A stretch of 21,297 nucleotides of DNA, taken from assembly GCA_035934405.1 (NCBI GenBank), contig DASYXW010000052.1, positions 1-21,297 on the forward strand, written 5' to 3'. Numbering within the stretch: the stretch's first letter is position 1; each line of letters begins with the position of its first letter. Both the position numbers and the translations under genes were made by a program. Below, one piece after another: positions 12,982 through 20,025 of this stretch. This DNA is from DASYXW01 sp035934405 (lineage in GTDB: Bacteria; Acidobacteriota; Terriglobia; UBA7540). The notes beneath the pieces were generated by a model. That model saw only the letters and a list, made by a program, of their open reading frames with translations. It searched no databases and was not told the origin of the DNA.

Positions 12982-13188
12982 TTAAGGGGCGGGGGTCAGG
13001 AGATCGCCCTGTGGGTCGTCTTGAAAGGCAGGTTGCGGCGCGGTCAGAACCGGCCCAAGGTCATCGGACTTCAGTCCCGATTTCTTTTCCTGGCGCCGCT
13101 GCTCCCGGCGCGCCAGCTTGAGTTGGGCCCTTTCGCGCAGTTTGTTTTCACGTTGGCGCTTCTTGAAAGTTTGACTGGGTTTGGCCAT
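12982..13188 (-). CDS. Small highly basic hypothetical protein
   Basis: The product is 68 residues. The first half is almost entirely Lys/Arg/Glu/Gln (MAKPSQTFKKRQRENKL, then a helical charged stretch to about residue 37), predicting a long single charged helix. The second half is Pro/Asp/Gln-rich and probably disordered. ATG 13188 has a clear GAGAGGAG about 4 bases upstream. Short MAKP-KRQRE proteins of this kind occur in several bacterial phyla, but I know of no assigned function; nucleic-acid or ribosome binding would fit the charge (inference). It lies between cspA and the Tudor-like gene, 33 bases before the latter's start. Confidence 0.7.
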   Translation of the reverse strand: MAKPSQTFKKRQRENKLRERAQLKLARREQRRQEKKSGLKSDDLGPVLTAPQPAFQDDPQGDLLTPAP

Positions 13189-13245
13189 GATGCTCCTCTC
13201 TGGAGATTGCCCAGGAGAAGAACATTCGTCCCCGGAGCATGAGAA

Positions 13246-13271
13246 GGGAGCCGGGCTCGCACCCGGCCCCC
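13246..13271 (-). terminator. Hairpin terminator candidate after cspA
   Basis: Eight bases after the cspA stop, a 10-bp stem (GGGGGCCGGG with CCCGGCTCCC, one G-U pair, 6-nt loop) is followed on the minus strand by a pyrimidine-rich run (TTCTC) rather than a strong T tract. It probably separates most cspA transcripts from the downstream small genes. Confidence 0.5.
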
Positions 13272-13278
13272 GTCGGAT

Positions 13279-13491
13279 TTAGAGTTGAACGACGTTCGCG
13301 GCTTGGAAGCCCTTGGGGCCCTTGACCACTTCAAATTCCACCGAGGAGCCTTCCTGGAGATTGCGATAGCCGTCTCCCTGAATGGCCGAGTAGTGAACGA
13401 AGATGTCTTCGCCCTGGCTACGCTGAATGAATCCGTAGCCCTTTGCCGCATTGAACCACTTCACGGTGCCTTGCTCTCTGTTGTTACTCAC
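13279..13491 (-). CDS. Cold-shock domain protein, CspA family
   Basis: The product is 70 residues, the normal size for the family. RNP1 (KGYGFI, residues 17-22) and RNP2 (DIFVHYSAI, residues 29-37) nucleic-acid-binding motifs are intact, preceded by GTVKWFNAA. GTG 13491 is chosen because AAGGAG lies 10 bases upstream and the longer open frame (from 13632) would add 47 unrelated residues. These proteins bind single-stranded RNA/DNA and melt RNA secondary structure, often on cold or stress induction. An extended -10 promoter and a hairpin-containing leader of roughly 125 nt lie upstream, as in cold-regulated csp genes. Downstream on the strand are a likely terminator and then the small basic protein. 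Confidence 0.95.
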   Translation of the reverse strand: MSNNREQGTVKWFNAAKGYGFIQRSQGEDIFVHYSAIQGDGYRNLQEGSSVEFEVVKGPKGFQAANVVQL

Positions 13492-13555
13492 TTTACTTCT
13501 GCTCCTTGATATTGATACTGTCTGTTCGCTGCAACACTCCGGCTGAAATGCGCCC

Positions 13556-13575
13556 GGCCGCGACCCGTCGCGGCC
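13556..13575 (-). promoter_or_regulatory. Stable hairpin in the cspA mRNA leader
   Basis: GGCCGCGAC and GTCGCGGCC form a perfect 9-bp GC-rich inverted repeat with a 2-nt centre (effectively 8 bp and a tetraloop). It lies 64-84 bases before the cspA GTG. In the predicted leader it would leave the AAGGAG site single-stranded. A regulatory role is inferred by analogy with structured cspA leaders. Confidence 0.4.
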
Positions 13576-13622
13576 CTCGAATACAGCCCAGAAGCTATTC
13601 CAAGCGCGACAAACGCAACTTG

Positions 13623-13631
13623 ATAATACCA
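13623..13631 (-). promoter_or_regulatory. Extended -10 promoter for cspA
   Basis: On the minus strand TGGTATTAT is an extended -10 (TG, one base, then TATTAT, 5 of 6 to consensus). No good -35 is seen, which extended -10 promoters tolerate. The predicted start near 13616 gives a leader of about 125 nt. Confidence 0.45.
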
Positions 13632-13888
13632 CAACTCGTAGCCGCGCGGCTAGCGATAAATCATAAATATGGAAGGAGCCGGGGCGAGAACTGCACTGCC
13701 CTTTTCAGACCGCGACATTGGTTAGACAGTACATAACTTCCTCGGTGCTTGTTTTTTCCACGCGCGCGTTGTACAAACACATTCATACTGGGTAAATGTA
13801 ACTCTATGGAGTGAGGAGGGGCGCAAGGGCAGCTCATCGAAGGGGGGAAGTGCCCGAGGCAAGCACGCAACGGGGGCGCGAACTTTCG
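13632..13888. other. Divergent intergenic region between cspA and the repeat-protein gene
   Basis: There is no convincing gene in this stretch. It contains an AT-rich part (13650-13675, 13735-13800) and, from 13811, a G-rich leader (GTGAGGAGGGG and GGGGGG runs) before the downstream start. A GTG at 13811 is in frame with the large protein, but the intervening Arg-rich segment precedes a proper signal peptide and looks non-coding. No strong sigma70 promoter for the plus-strand gene could be settled by eye. Confidence 0.5.
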
Positions 13889-16800
13889 ATGATGTTGATA
13901 GAGAAAACGGAGCTGTGCCGGATGAGGGCCGCCGCGGCGCTCTGGGCTGCCTGCTCTATGGCAGTCTTCGCGGCCTTCATCTCCGAAGCTTCGGCCCAAA
14001 CCTCCGCGCGCCTTCGCGTCACCCACGACGTACACCACGATACGTCCTTGGCATTGCGTGACCTGCCGCCGGCCCCGCCGCTGCGAGGTCATCATTTCGA
14101 CGAACTGGAACAGCTCCCGCACGCCAATCGCGCCCCCTCCGACCGGTTCGATCCGGTGATGCAGCGCTCCGCCGGCGCGCCGGTCTCTGCCACGGTGACT
14201 GAAAGTTTCGAGGGTTTGGGCGAGGGGCAGTATGGATTCTCGGTCGCGTTCATGCCGCCGGATACCGAAGGCGCCGCCGGGGCCACCCAATACGTTCAGT
14301 GGGTCAATACTTCCTTTGCGGTATTCGACAAACAAGGCAACCTGCTGCTCGGTCCGCTCACCGGGAACACACTTTGGTCCGGCTTTGGCGGCGCCTGCCA
14401 GACCGATAACGACGGCGACCCCATCGTTCGCTTCGACCAGGCGGCCCAGCGGTGGGTGTTCAGCCAGTTGGCCGGGAGGAGTTCGCCTCCCACTTATCAG
14501 TGCGTTGCCGTCTCGACCTCGGCCGACGCCACCGGCTCCTATAACCGTTACGCTTTCCAGTTTTCCACCACGGAAATCGACTACCCCAAGCTTGCCGTGT
14601 GGCCGGACGCCTATTACGTGTCTTCCAACCAGTTCGATTCCAACCTCAATTACCTCGGGCCGGAAGCCTGCGCGCTCGACCGCTCCAACATGCTGCTCGG
14701 CAACGCTGCCACCGCGGTGTGTTTCCAGGCCAGCCCCAGCGTGGGCTTCTTCCTGCCGTCCGATCTGGACGGCGCGACCCCGCCGCCGGGAGGCTCACCC
14801 GATTACTTCATCAATTTTGACCCGAACACGCTTGACGCGCTGGATCTCTGGCAATTCCACGTCGACTTCACCACGCCCGCCAATTCCACCTTTACCCAGA
14901 CGGCGGTGATTCCCGTGGCGCCTTTCACGCCCGCCTGCGCTTCCGATCCCTGCATCCCGCAACCCGGCACTTCGCAGCAGCTCGACTCGCTTTCCGACCG
15001 CGTCATGTACCGCCTGGCTTACCGCCACTTCCCGAGCGGCGCTGAATCACTGGTGCTCAACCACTCCGTCGGCAGCCCCTCGGGCGTCCGCTGGTACGAG
15101 ATCCGGAATCCGGGCGGGACGCCGAACGTTTACCAGCAGGGCACCTATGCGCCCGACTTGACGGATCGCTGGATGGGCTCCATTGCCGAGGACCAGTCCG
15201 CCGACATCGCGGTGGGCTACAGCATCTCCTCCAGTGGAATCTTTCCCGGCATCCGCTTCACCGGACGCGTGCCGTCGGATTCGCTCAACACCCTGGAAGA
15301 CGAAGCGACCCTGGTGGATGGCGCGGGTTCACAGCAGGGTACTCAGCCCCCCGCCGACGAGCGCTGGGGCGACTACAGCGCCATGACTGTCGACCCGGCC
15401 GACGACTGCACGTTCTGGTACACGTCGGAGTACCTGCCGGCGAACGGCGACTTCAACTGGCACACCCGCATCACCGCCCTCAAGTTCCCGGCCTGCGGCA
15501 CGACGCCGGTGGTCAATGTTTCCCCGGTCAATTTGACCTTCGCGTCCCAGGCGGTGGGCACCACCAGCCCGCCGCAAACGGTCACTGTGACCAATGTGGG
15601 CGAGTCGGCGCTGGGCATCATCGGCATCACGGTTGAGGGCAGCGGTTTTGGCCAGACCAACACCTGCCCGGCCTCGCTCGCCATCAATGCGAGTTGTACC
15701 GTCAGCGTCACTTTCATGCCGACGGTCATGGGGGCCGCAAGCGCCGACGTCGCCATCCAGGATAATGCCCCCGGCGAGCCCCAGAAGATTTTCCTCACCG
15801 GCACCGGCACCGAGCCTTTGGTCAGCTTCTCTCCCACGTCGCTGGTTTTTGGACAACAGCCGGTGGGCCTCGCCAGCGCCCCTCAAGCCGTGACCCTGAC
15901 GAACACCGGCAACGACACCTTGACCATCACCACGAGCGCCACCAGCGGCGACTTCATCCTGCAGTCCAATTCATGCGGAACCTCCGTCGCCGCGGGCGCG
16001 AGCTGCGCCTTCAACATCAGCTTTGATCCCACCGCCACCGGCACTCGAACCGGAGCTCTGACTGTAACCGACAATGCCCCCGGCAGCCCGCAGTCGGTCG
16101 CCCTGAGCGGTACGGGAATCCAGGGAACCATCTGCACGTCACCGCCGAGCCTCGCATTCGCCAGCCAGGTGGACGAGACACCCAGCGCTTCGCAGTCGGT
16201 CACCCTGACGAACTGTGGGACGGCTGCGGTGTTCATCACCAACATTTCCACGAGCTCCGGGTTCACCCAGACCAACACCTGCCCGGTTTCTCTCATCCCC
16301 AGCCAACAATGCGCGGTGAGCGTGGTCTTTGACCCCGTGACGGTCGGGGCGCAGAACGGACAGCTCACCATCGTCGACAGCGCCGGCACCCAGACCTGCG
16401 CGCTCAGCGGGACGGGAACACCTAACTCCACGCGAACCGTGGACTTTGACGGCGACGGAAAGGCAGACCTCTCGGTGTGGCGGCCCGGCACGGGAACCTG
16501 GTATGTGATCCCCAGCGGCAATCCCGGCACATCCTTGAAGCAGGTCCAGGGTCTGCCCGGCGACGTGCCGGTGGCGGGCGACTTCGACGGCGACGGCAAG
16601 GCGGACTACGCCGTGTGGCGGCCTTCGACCGGAACCTGGTACGTGATCCCCAGCAGTAACCCAGGTGCTCCGACCACTTTTCAGTGGGGCACGCCGGGTG
16701 ACGTTCCCGTTCCCGGCGATTACGATGGTGACGGCAAGACCGACTACGCCATCTGGCGGCCGTCCAACAGCACCTGGTACGTCATACCCAGCAGCAATCC

Positions 16801-18139
16801 GAGCCAGTCCATCGTCCAGGCGTTCGGCTTGCCGGGCGATATTCCCGTGCCCGGCGATTATGACGGCGACGGCAAGACGGACTTTGCCGTCTGGCGGCCT
16901 TCCACCGGAACCTGGTACGTGATGCCGAGTGGCAGCCCGGGAACAACCTTGACCCAGCAATGGGGAGCGCCGGGCGACATTCCTGTGCTCGGCGATTACG
17001 ACGGCGACGGCAAGGCCGACTACGCCGTCTGGCGGCCCTCGAAGACCACGTTCTATGTGATTCCGTCCAGCAATCCGTCGCAGACGGTAAGCCAGGCCTG
17101 GGGCCAGACCGGCGACGTGCCCGTGGTGGGCGACTTCGATGGCGACCACAAGAATGACTATGCCGTGTGGCGGCCGAGCGCCGGCCAGTGGATCATCCTC
17201 AACTCGTCGAGCGGCACCACCACCACCACCGCCTGGGGCGCCTGTGGGGACCTCCCCGCCACGCGCCTGGCGGTTACCGAACAGCGCCACAAGCACATTG
17301 CTAATATGGATGGCGACCGCAAAGCAGACGTTGCGGTGTGGCGGCCGTCGAACGGAACCTGGTATGTGATTCCTTCGAGCGCGCCCGCGACCTCGCTCAA
17401 ACAGCCGTGGGGAGTGAGCACGGATATCCCCGTGCCCGGCGACTACGATGGCGATGGCAAGACCGACTATGCGGTGTGGCGTCCCTCGAATGGAACTTGG
17501 TACGTGATCCCTTCGAGCGCCCCTTCCACCTCGCTCAAACAGCAGTGGGGAGTGAGCACGGATATCCCGGTGCCCGGCGACTACGATGGCGACGGCAAGA
17601 CCGACTACGCCGTCTGGCGCCCGTCGAACGCGACTTTCTACGTGCTTCTGAGCAGCACGGGAAAGACGGCCACCCAGACGCTCGGCCAGTCGGGCGATAT
17701 CCCTGTGCCCGGCGATTACGACGGCGACGGCAAGACCGACTACGCTGTCTGGCGGCCGTCCAACGGGACCTTCTACGTCATCCTCAGCAGCACCGGAAAG
17801 TCGGTTACGCAGGCTTGGGGGGCAAAGGGCGACGTCCCCGTGCCCGGCGACTATGACGGCGATGGCCAGACCGACTACGCCGTCTGGCGCCCCTCAAACG
17901 GCACCTTCTATGTGATTCCGTCCAGCTCCCCCACCAAGACGATCAGCCAGCAGTGGGGCGCAAGCGGCGATATCCCCGTGCCCAAGGACTATGACGGCGA
18001 CGAGAAGACCGACTACGCCTTCTGGCGCCCTTCGAACGGCACGTGGTACATCATCCCGTCGTCGGCCCCCAATACGTCCATCACAACGCCGTGGGGGGTC
18101 TCCACCGACGTGCCGGTAAATAAGCCCACCGGCCAATAG
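13889..18139 (+). CDS. Large secreted protein: N-terminal domain, three choice-of-anchor-D Ig-like domains, twelve DFDGDGK-WRP repeats
   Basis: The product is 1416 residues from ATG 13889 (ATG 13892 or 13922 possible). A signal peptide (RAAAALWAACSMAVFAAF ending SEASA) is followed by an about 500-residue domain of unknown function with several cysteines and sialidase-like beta segments (YVQWVNTSFAVFD, RWVFSQLAG, SDRVMYRLAYRHF). Residues about 540-850 are three tandem ASPM-SPD-2-Hydin/choice-of-anchor-D domains, each with SLxFxxQ, PQxVTLTN, a Cys pair and ending LSGTG. Residues about 852 to the end are twelve 45-57-residue repeats with a DxDGDGK calcium loop and WRPSxGTWYVIP, predicting beta-propeller blades. 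No LPxTG, PEP-CTERM or Por sorting tail is seen; it ends NKPTGQ. It is probably an extracellular or surface adhesin-like protein. It is transcribed alone, divergent from cspA. Confidence 0.88.
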   Translation: MMLIEKTELCRMRAAAALWAACSMAVFAAFISEASAQTSARLRVTHDVHHDTSLALRDLPPAPPLRGHHFDELEQLPHANRAPSDRFDPVMQRSAGAPVSATVTESFEGLGEGQYGFSVAFMPPDTEGAAGATQYVQWVNTSFAVFDKQGNLLLGPLTGNTLWSGFGGACQTDNDGDPIVRFDQAAQRWVFSQLAGRSSPPTYQCVAVSTSADATGSYNRYAFQFSTTEIDYPKLAVWPDAYYVSSNQFDSNLNYLGPEACALDRSNMLLGNAATAVCFQASPSVGFFLPSDLDGATPPPGGSPDYFINFDPNTLDALDLWQFHVDFTTPANSTFTQTAVIPVAPFTPACASDPCIPQPGTSQQLDSLSDRVMYRLAYRHFPSGAESLVLNHSVGSPSGVRWYEIRNPGGTPNVYQQGTYAPDLTDRWMGSIAEDQSADIAVGYSISSSGIFPGIRFTGRVPSDSLNTLEDEATLVDGAGSQQGTQPPADERWGDYSAMTVDPADDCTFWYTSEYLPANGDFNWHTRITALKFPACGTTPVVNVSPVNLTFASQAVGTTSPPQTVTVTNVGESALGIIGITVEGSGFGQTNTCPASLAINASCTVSVTFMPTVMGAASADVAIQDNAPGEPQKIFLTGTGTEPLVSFSPTSLVFGQQPVGLASAPQAVTLTNTGNDTLTITTSATSGDFILQSNSCGTSVAAGASCAFNISFDPTATGTRTGALTVTDNAPGSPQSVALSGTGIQGTICTSPPSLAFASQVDETPSASQSVTLTNCGTAAVFITNISTSSGFTQTNTCPVSLIPSQQCAVSVVFDPVTVGAQNGQLTIVDSAGTQTCALSGTGTPNSTRTVDFDGDGKADLSVWRPGTGTWYVIPSGNPGTSLKQVQGLPGDVPVAGDFDGDGKADYAVWRPSTGTWYVIPSSNPGAPTTFQWGTPGDVPVPGDYDGDGKTDYAIWRPSNSTWYVIPSSNPSQSIVQAFGLPGDIPVPGDYDGDGKTDFAVWRPSTGTWYVMPSGSPGTTLTQQWGAPGDIPVLGDYDGDGKADYAVWRPSKTTFYVIPSSNPSQTVSQAWGQTGDVPVVGDFDGDHKNDYAVWRPSAGQWIILNSSSGTTTTTAWGACGDLPATRLAVTEQRHKHIANMDGDRKADVAVWRPSNGTWYVIPSSAPATSLKQPWGVSTDIPVPGDYDGDGKTDYAVWRPSNGTWYVIPSSAPSTSLKQQWGVSTDIPVPGDYDGDGKTDYAVWRPSNATFYVLLSSTGKTATQTLGQSGDIPVPGDYDGDGKTDYAVWRPSNGTFYVILSSTGKSVTQAWGAKGDVPVPGDYDGDGQTDYAVWRPSNGTFYVIPSSSPTKTISQQWGASGDIPVPKDYDGDEKTDYAFWRPSNGTWYIIPSSAPNTSITTPWGVSTDVPVNKPTGQ
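16442..18120 (+). repeat. Twelve-copy coding tandem repeat, mostly 138 bp
   Basis: Units begin at Asp/Asn codons 16442, 16580, 16718, 16856, 16994 and 17132, an exact 138-bp step. A longer step of 171 bp leads to 17303, then 17441 and 17579. Later units are 135-138 bp. Each encodes DxDGDGKxDYAVWRPS, TWYVIPSS and a WGxxGDIPVPG turn. The two units around 17337-17612 are about 88% identical by my count, so they duplicated recently. Confidence 0.93.
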
Positions 18140-18175
18140 CTTCGAAATTAGGACAGTACCAACCCATCTTTCCTC

Positions 18176-18204
18176 TTGACTTTAACTAATTACTGCATTA
18201 TTAT
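18176..18204 (+). promoter_or_regulatory. Near-consensus promoter entering the AT-rich repeat
   Basis: TTGACT (18176-18181), a 17-bp spacer and TATTAT (18199-18204) match consensus at 5 of 6 positions in each box. The predicted start is near 18211. It points toward the tandem repeat and lies antisense to the peptidase gene, so any transcript would be a repeat RNA or an antisense RNA. AT-rich DNA gives such matches by chance more often, which lowers confidence. Confidence 0.45.
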
Positions 18205-18334
18205 TGACTTCTCAATATAAATCGGTGAGGGATCGCGACCGATAACTGTGAACGACGCTATCCTCAGTTCGACAATTCGGGAGCGAGCGTGTCGCTCTTG
18301 GGGTGCTCCGTCGAAGCCGCAAACTAATGAGCTG

Positions 18335-18735
18335 ATGAAAATAAAAGACTTAAACGAAGTGGTCAAGCTGTTTTTCTCTATCTTGTTTGTTTTGTATAGA
18401 ATACCTGAACTGATCCCAAACGAACTGCTCATTGTCAAACCGTTTGTTTTATATAGTTTAGTAGGAGTTTTTCAGGAAATATTCGTTCGCCGCTCGGGAT
18501 CACCATTACGCTCCAAGTTGGAAGCCTCTGAGCCAAGTCAGGCCCATGATAGACTGAAAATACAAGGGTTAAACGAACTGGTCACATCGTATTCCATTAT
18601 CTCCTTTATTTTATATAGGATGCTACGATGGCCTCGAAACGAACTGTTTGGAATTAAGCCATTTGTTTTCTTCTCGATAGAAGTTGGTTTTGAGGAAAGA
18701 TTCGTTCGCGCCGGATCACCAGTGCGAAGCTGCCC
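18335..18735. repeat. Diverged 219-bp tandem repeat with internal 66-bp half-repeats
   Basis: Units start at 18335 and 18554. Over the first 156 aligned bases they match at about 105 positions (67%) with no gap; later both share TTCGTTCGC and GGATCACCA with a 3-base offset. Each unit holds two AAACGAA(C/G)TG boxes, at 18352 and 18418, and at 18571 and 18637, 66 bp apart in both units, each followed by a T-rich run with TATAG or GATAG. It abuts the stop of the M20 peptidase gene. Confidence 0.75.
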
Positions 18736-18739
18736 CGTT

Positions 18740-19927
18740 TCACAGCGTAGCGAGCAGCGCGGAAAGCAGCGCCGCCCTCCGCGGCAGTTCGCGGATGATG
18801 ACGTGCTCGTGGCGGGCATGGGCGCCGTCACCCACGCCACCGAGTCCATCGAGCGTGGGAACGCCGAGGGCGGCTGTGAAGTTGCCGTCCGACCCTCCGC
18901 CGGTGGACGCTTCCTCAAGTTCCATTCCCAGTTGGCGGCCGAGAGCGTGCGCCTTACGGAAGAGATCCGCCGCGACCGCGCGTTCCATCGGCGGCCGGTT
19001 CACTCCCCCGCGAATCTCCAGGCGCGCGCCGGGATAAATCGGTTTGAGACCATAAACCTGCCGCTCGATGGTCTCGCGGTCCCGGGCGCGAGCGATGCGC
19101 ACGTCAATGCGAACCGTGGCGCGCTCCGGCACCACGTTCGAGCGCGTGCCGCCTTCAATGACGCCGGCGTTCAGTGTCAGTCCGCGCTCCGGTCGCGCGA
19201 GTTTCTCTATTCTCAGGATTTGCCGCGCCAGCTCGGTGATGGCGTTCACGCCCGCCGCGGGATTGATCCCCGCGTGGGCCGCGCGCCCGAGCGCCGTAAT
19301 CTCGAATTCGCCTACGCCCTTGCGCGCCGTTTTCAACGCGCCGTTTGGCCCTTGCGCCGGCTCGAGCACCAGCACTGCCCGCGCCCGGCCCGCCTCGGCC
19401 AGAAGCTCGCGGCGGAAGGCCCGGCTCGAAACTTCCTCGTCGGGGTTCAGGAAAACGCGTACTGGGCTGGCCGGCGCGAGACCGAGCGCCTGGAGCGCAT
19501 CAATGGCGCGGAGCGCGCAGACGATCCCGGACTTCATGTCGAGCGAGCCCGGCCCATACGCCCGCCCGCCGCGAATGCGGAAGGGCATCCCGGCCAGCGT
19601 GCCGCGATTCCACACCGTGTCGTGATGGCCGAGCAGCAGAATCGGCCTTTGCCTCGGAGCGCGGCCACGCTTCTCGCCCCAGAACTCGGCGACCACCGCG
19701 GCCCCCGCGCTCGGATGCGGAAGCAGGCGCACGCTGCCCCCCAGCCGCTTGAATTCCTCCGCGAAAAATCGGGCCATGCGGTCGACATCCGCTTTCGAGC
19801 CACTCGGCGATTCAATCTCCACCGCCTGGCGGAGGCAGCGCAACATCGCGGCGAGGTCAGACTGGCAGTGTTTAAGGATGGGGCGCGGATCGAAACCCTT
19901 TTCGGCGGACTGTTTTTCGACTGACAT
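18740..19927 (-). CDS. M20 family zinc metallopeptidase, carboxypeptidase G2-like
   Basis: The product is 395 residues from ATG 19927 (TTG 19933 is an alternative; neither has a clear ribosome-binding site). Two-zinc co-catalytic residues are visible: HxD in LLLGHHDTVW (H101, D103), the bridging Asp in GPGSLDMKSG (D130), the Glu pair in NPDEEVSS (E164, E165), the Glu in VLEPAQ (E189) and the final His in GDGAHARHE. The dimerisation domain has ALGRAAHAGINP, typical of CPG2/DapE/ArgE relatives. The order and spacing fit glutamate carboxypeptidases that remove C-terminal Glu or similar residues. No signal peptide is seen, so a cytoplasmic role is likely. It is divergent from the GH57 gene. Its 3' end abuts the AT-rich tandem repeat with no terminator hairpin between. 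Exact substrate unknown. Confidence 0.92.
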   Translation of the reverse strand: MSVEKQSAEKGFDPRPILKHCQSDLAAMLRCLRQAVEIESPSGSKADVDRMARFFAEEFKRLGGSVRLLPHPSAGAAVVAEFWGEKRGRAPRQRPILLLGHHDTVWNRGTLAGMPFRIRGGRAYGPGSLDMKSGIVCALRAIDALQALGLAPASPVRVFLNPDEEVSSRAFRRELLAEAGRARAVLVLEPAQGPNGALKTARKGVGEFEITALGRAAHAGINPAAGVNAITELARQILRIEKLARPERGLTLNAGVIEGGTRSNVVPERATVRIDVRIARARDRETIERQVYGLKPIYPGARLEIRGGVNRPPMERAVAADLFRKAHALGRQLGMELEEASTGGGSDGNFTAALGVPTLDGLGGVGDGAHARHEHVIIRELPRRAALLSALLATL

Positions 19928-19949
19928 CCTCAACGCTTCATTTTATGCT
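19921..19949 (+). promoter_or_regulatory. Putative promoter for the GH57 gene
   Basis: CTGACA (19921-19926), a 17-bp spacer and TATGCT (19944-19949) lie about 75 bases before TTG 20026. The -35 overlaps the peptidase start codon. On the opposite strand TAAAAT at 19945-19940 could be the peptidase -10, so the two promoters would overlap. Confidence 0.4.
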
Positions 19950-20025
19950 AGAAGAGTAGCAAGTATCCGAATCGCCTCGGGATGGAGCGCCTTCCCTCAC
20001 TCCTGCCGGGCCATCGAGTCGCGCC

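Larger units (their letters stand above)
18140..18739. other. AT-rich island without a convincing gene
   Basis: The composition drops sharply from that of the flanking genes. Contents: the end of the repeat-protein transcript without an obvious terminator hairpin, a near-consensus plus-strand promoter at 18176-18204, and a two-unit diverged tandem repeat at 18335-18735. A plus-strand frame is open from GTG 18248 through the repeats but simply continues antisense through the peptidase gene, so I do not call it a gene. A small peptide from ATG 18335 is conceivable but has no clear ribosome-binding site. Confidence 0.55.

Noticed and set aside
13492..13632. N-terminal extension of cspA to 13632
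   Set aside because: The extra 47 residues do not match cold-shock proteins, the region contains the predicted promoter and hairpin leader, and AAGGAG supports GTG 13491.
13811..13888. GTG 13811 as start of the large secreted protein
   Set aside because: It would put an Arg-rich segment of 26 residues in front of a standard signal peptide, which is atypical; the ATG at 13889 leaves a normal-length signal sequence.
16139..17296. Minus-strand 385-codon frame opposite the WRP repeats
   Set aside because: Antisense shadow of the coding tandem repeat; its own apparent repetition only reflects the sense-strand repeat.
16442..18120. Regularly spaced repeats considered as a CRISPR-like array
   Set aside because: Units are 138 bp, contiguous, degenerate and encode a clear protein repeat; there are no short identical repeats with unique spacers.
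18248..19924. Long plus-strand open frame (558 codons) through the AT-rich island and across the peptidase gene
   Set aside because: Most of it is antisense to a well-conserved M20 peptidase with all catalytic residues, and the repeat differences are not biased to third codon positions. It is open because GC-rich DNA has few stops.
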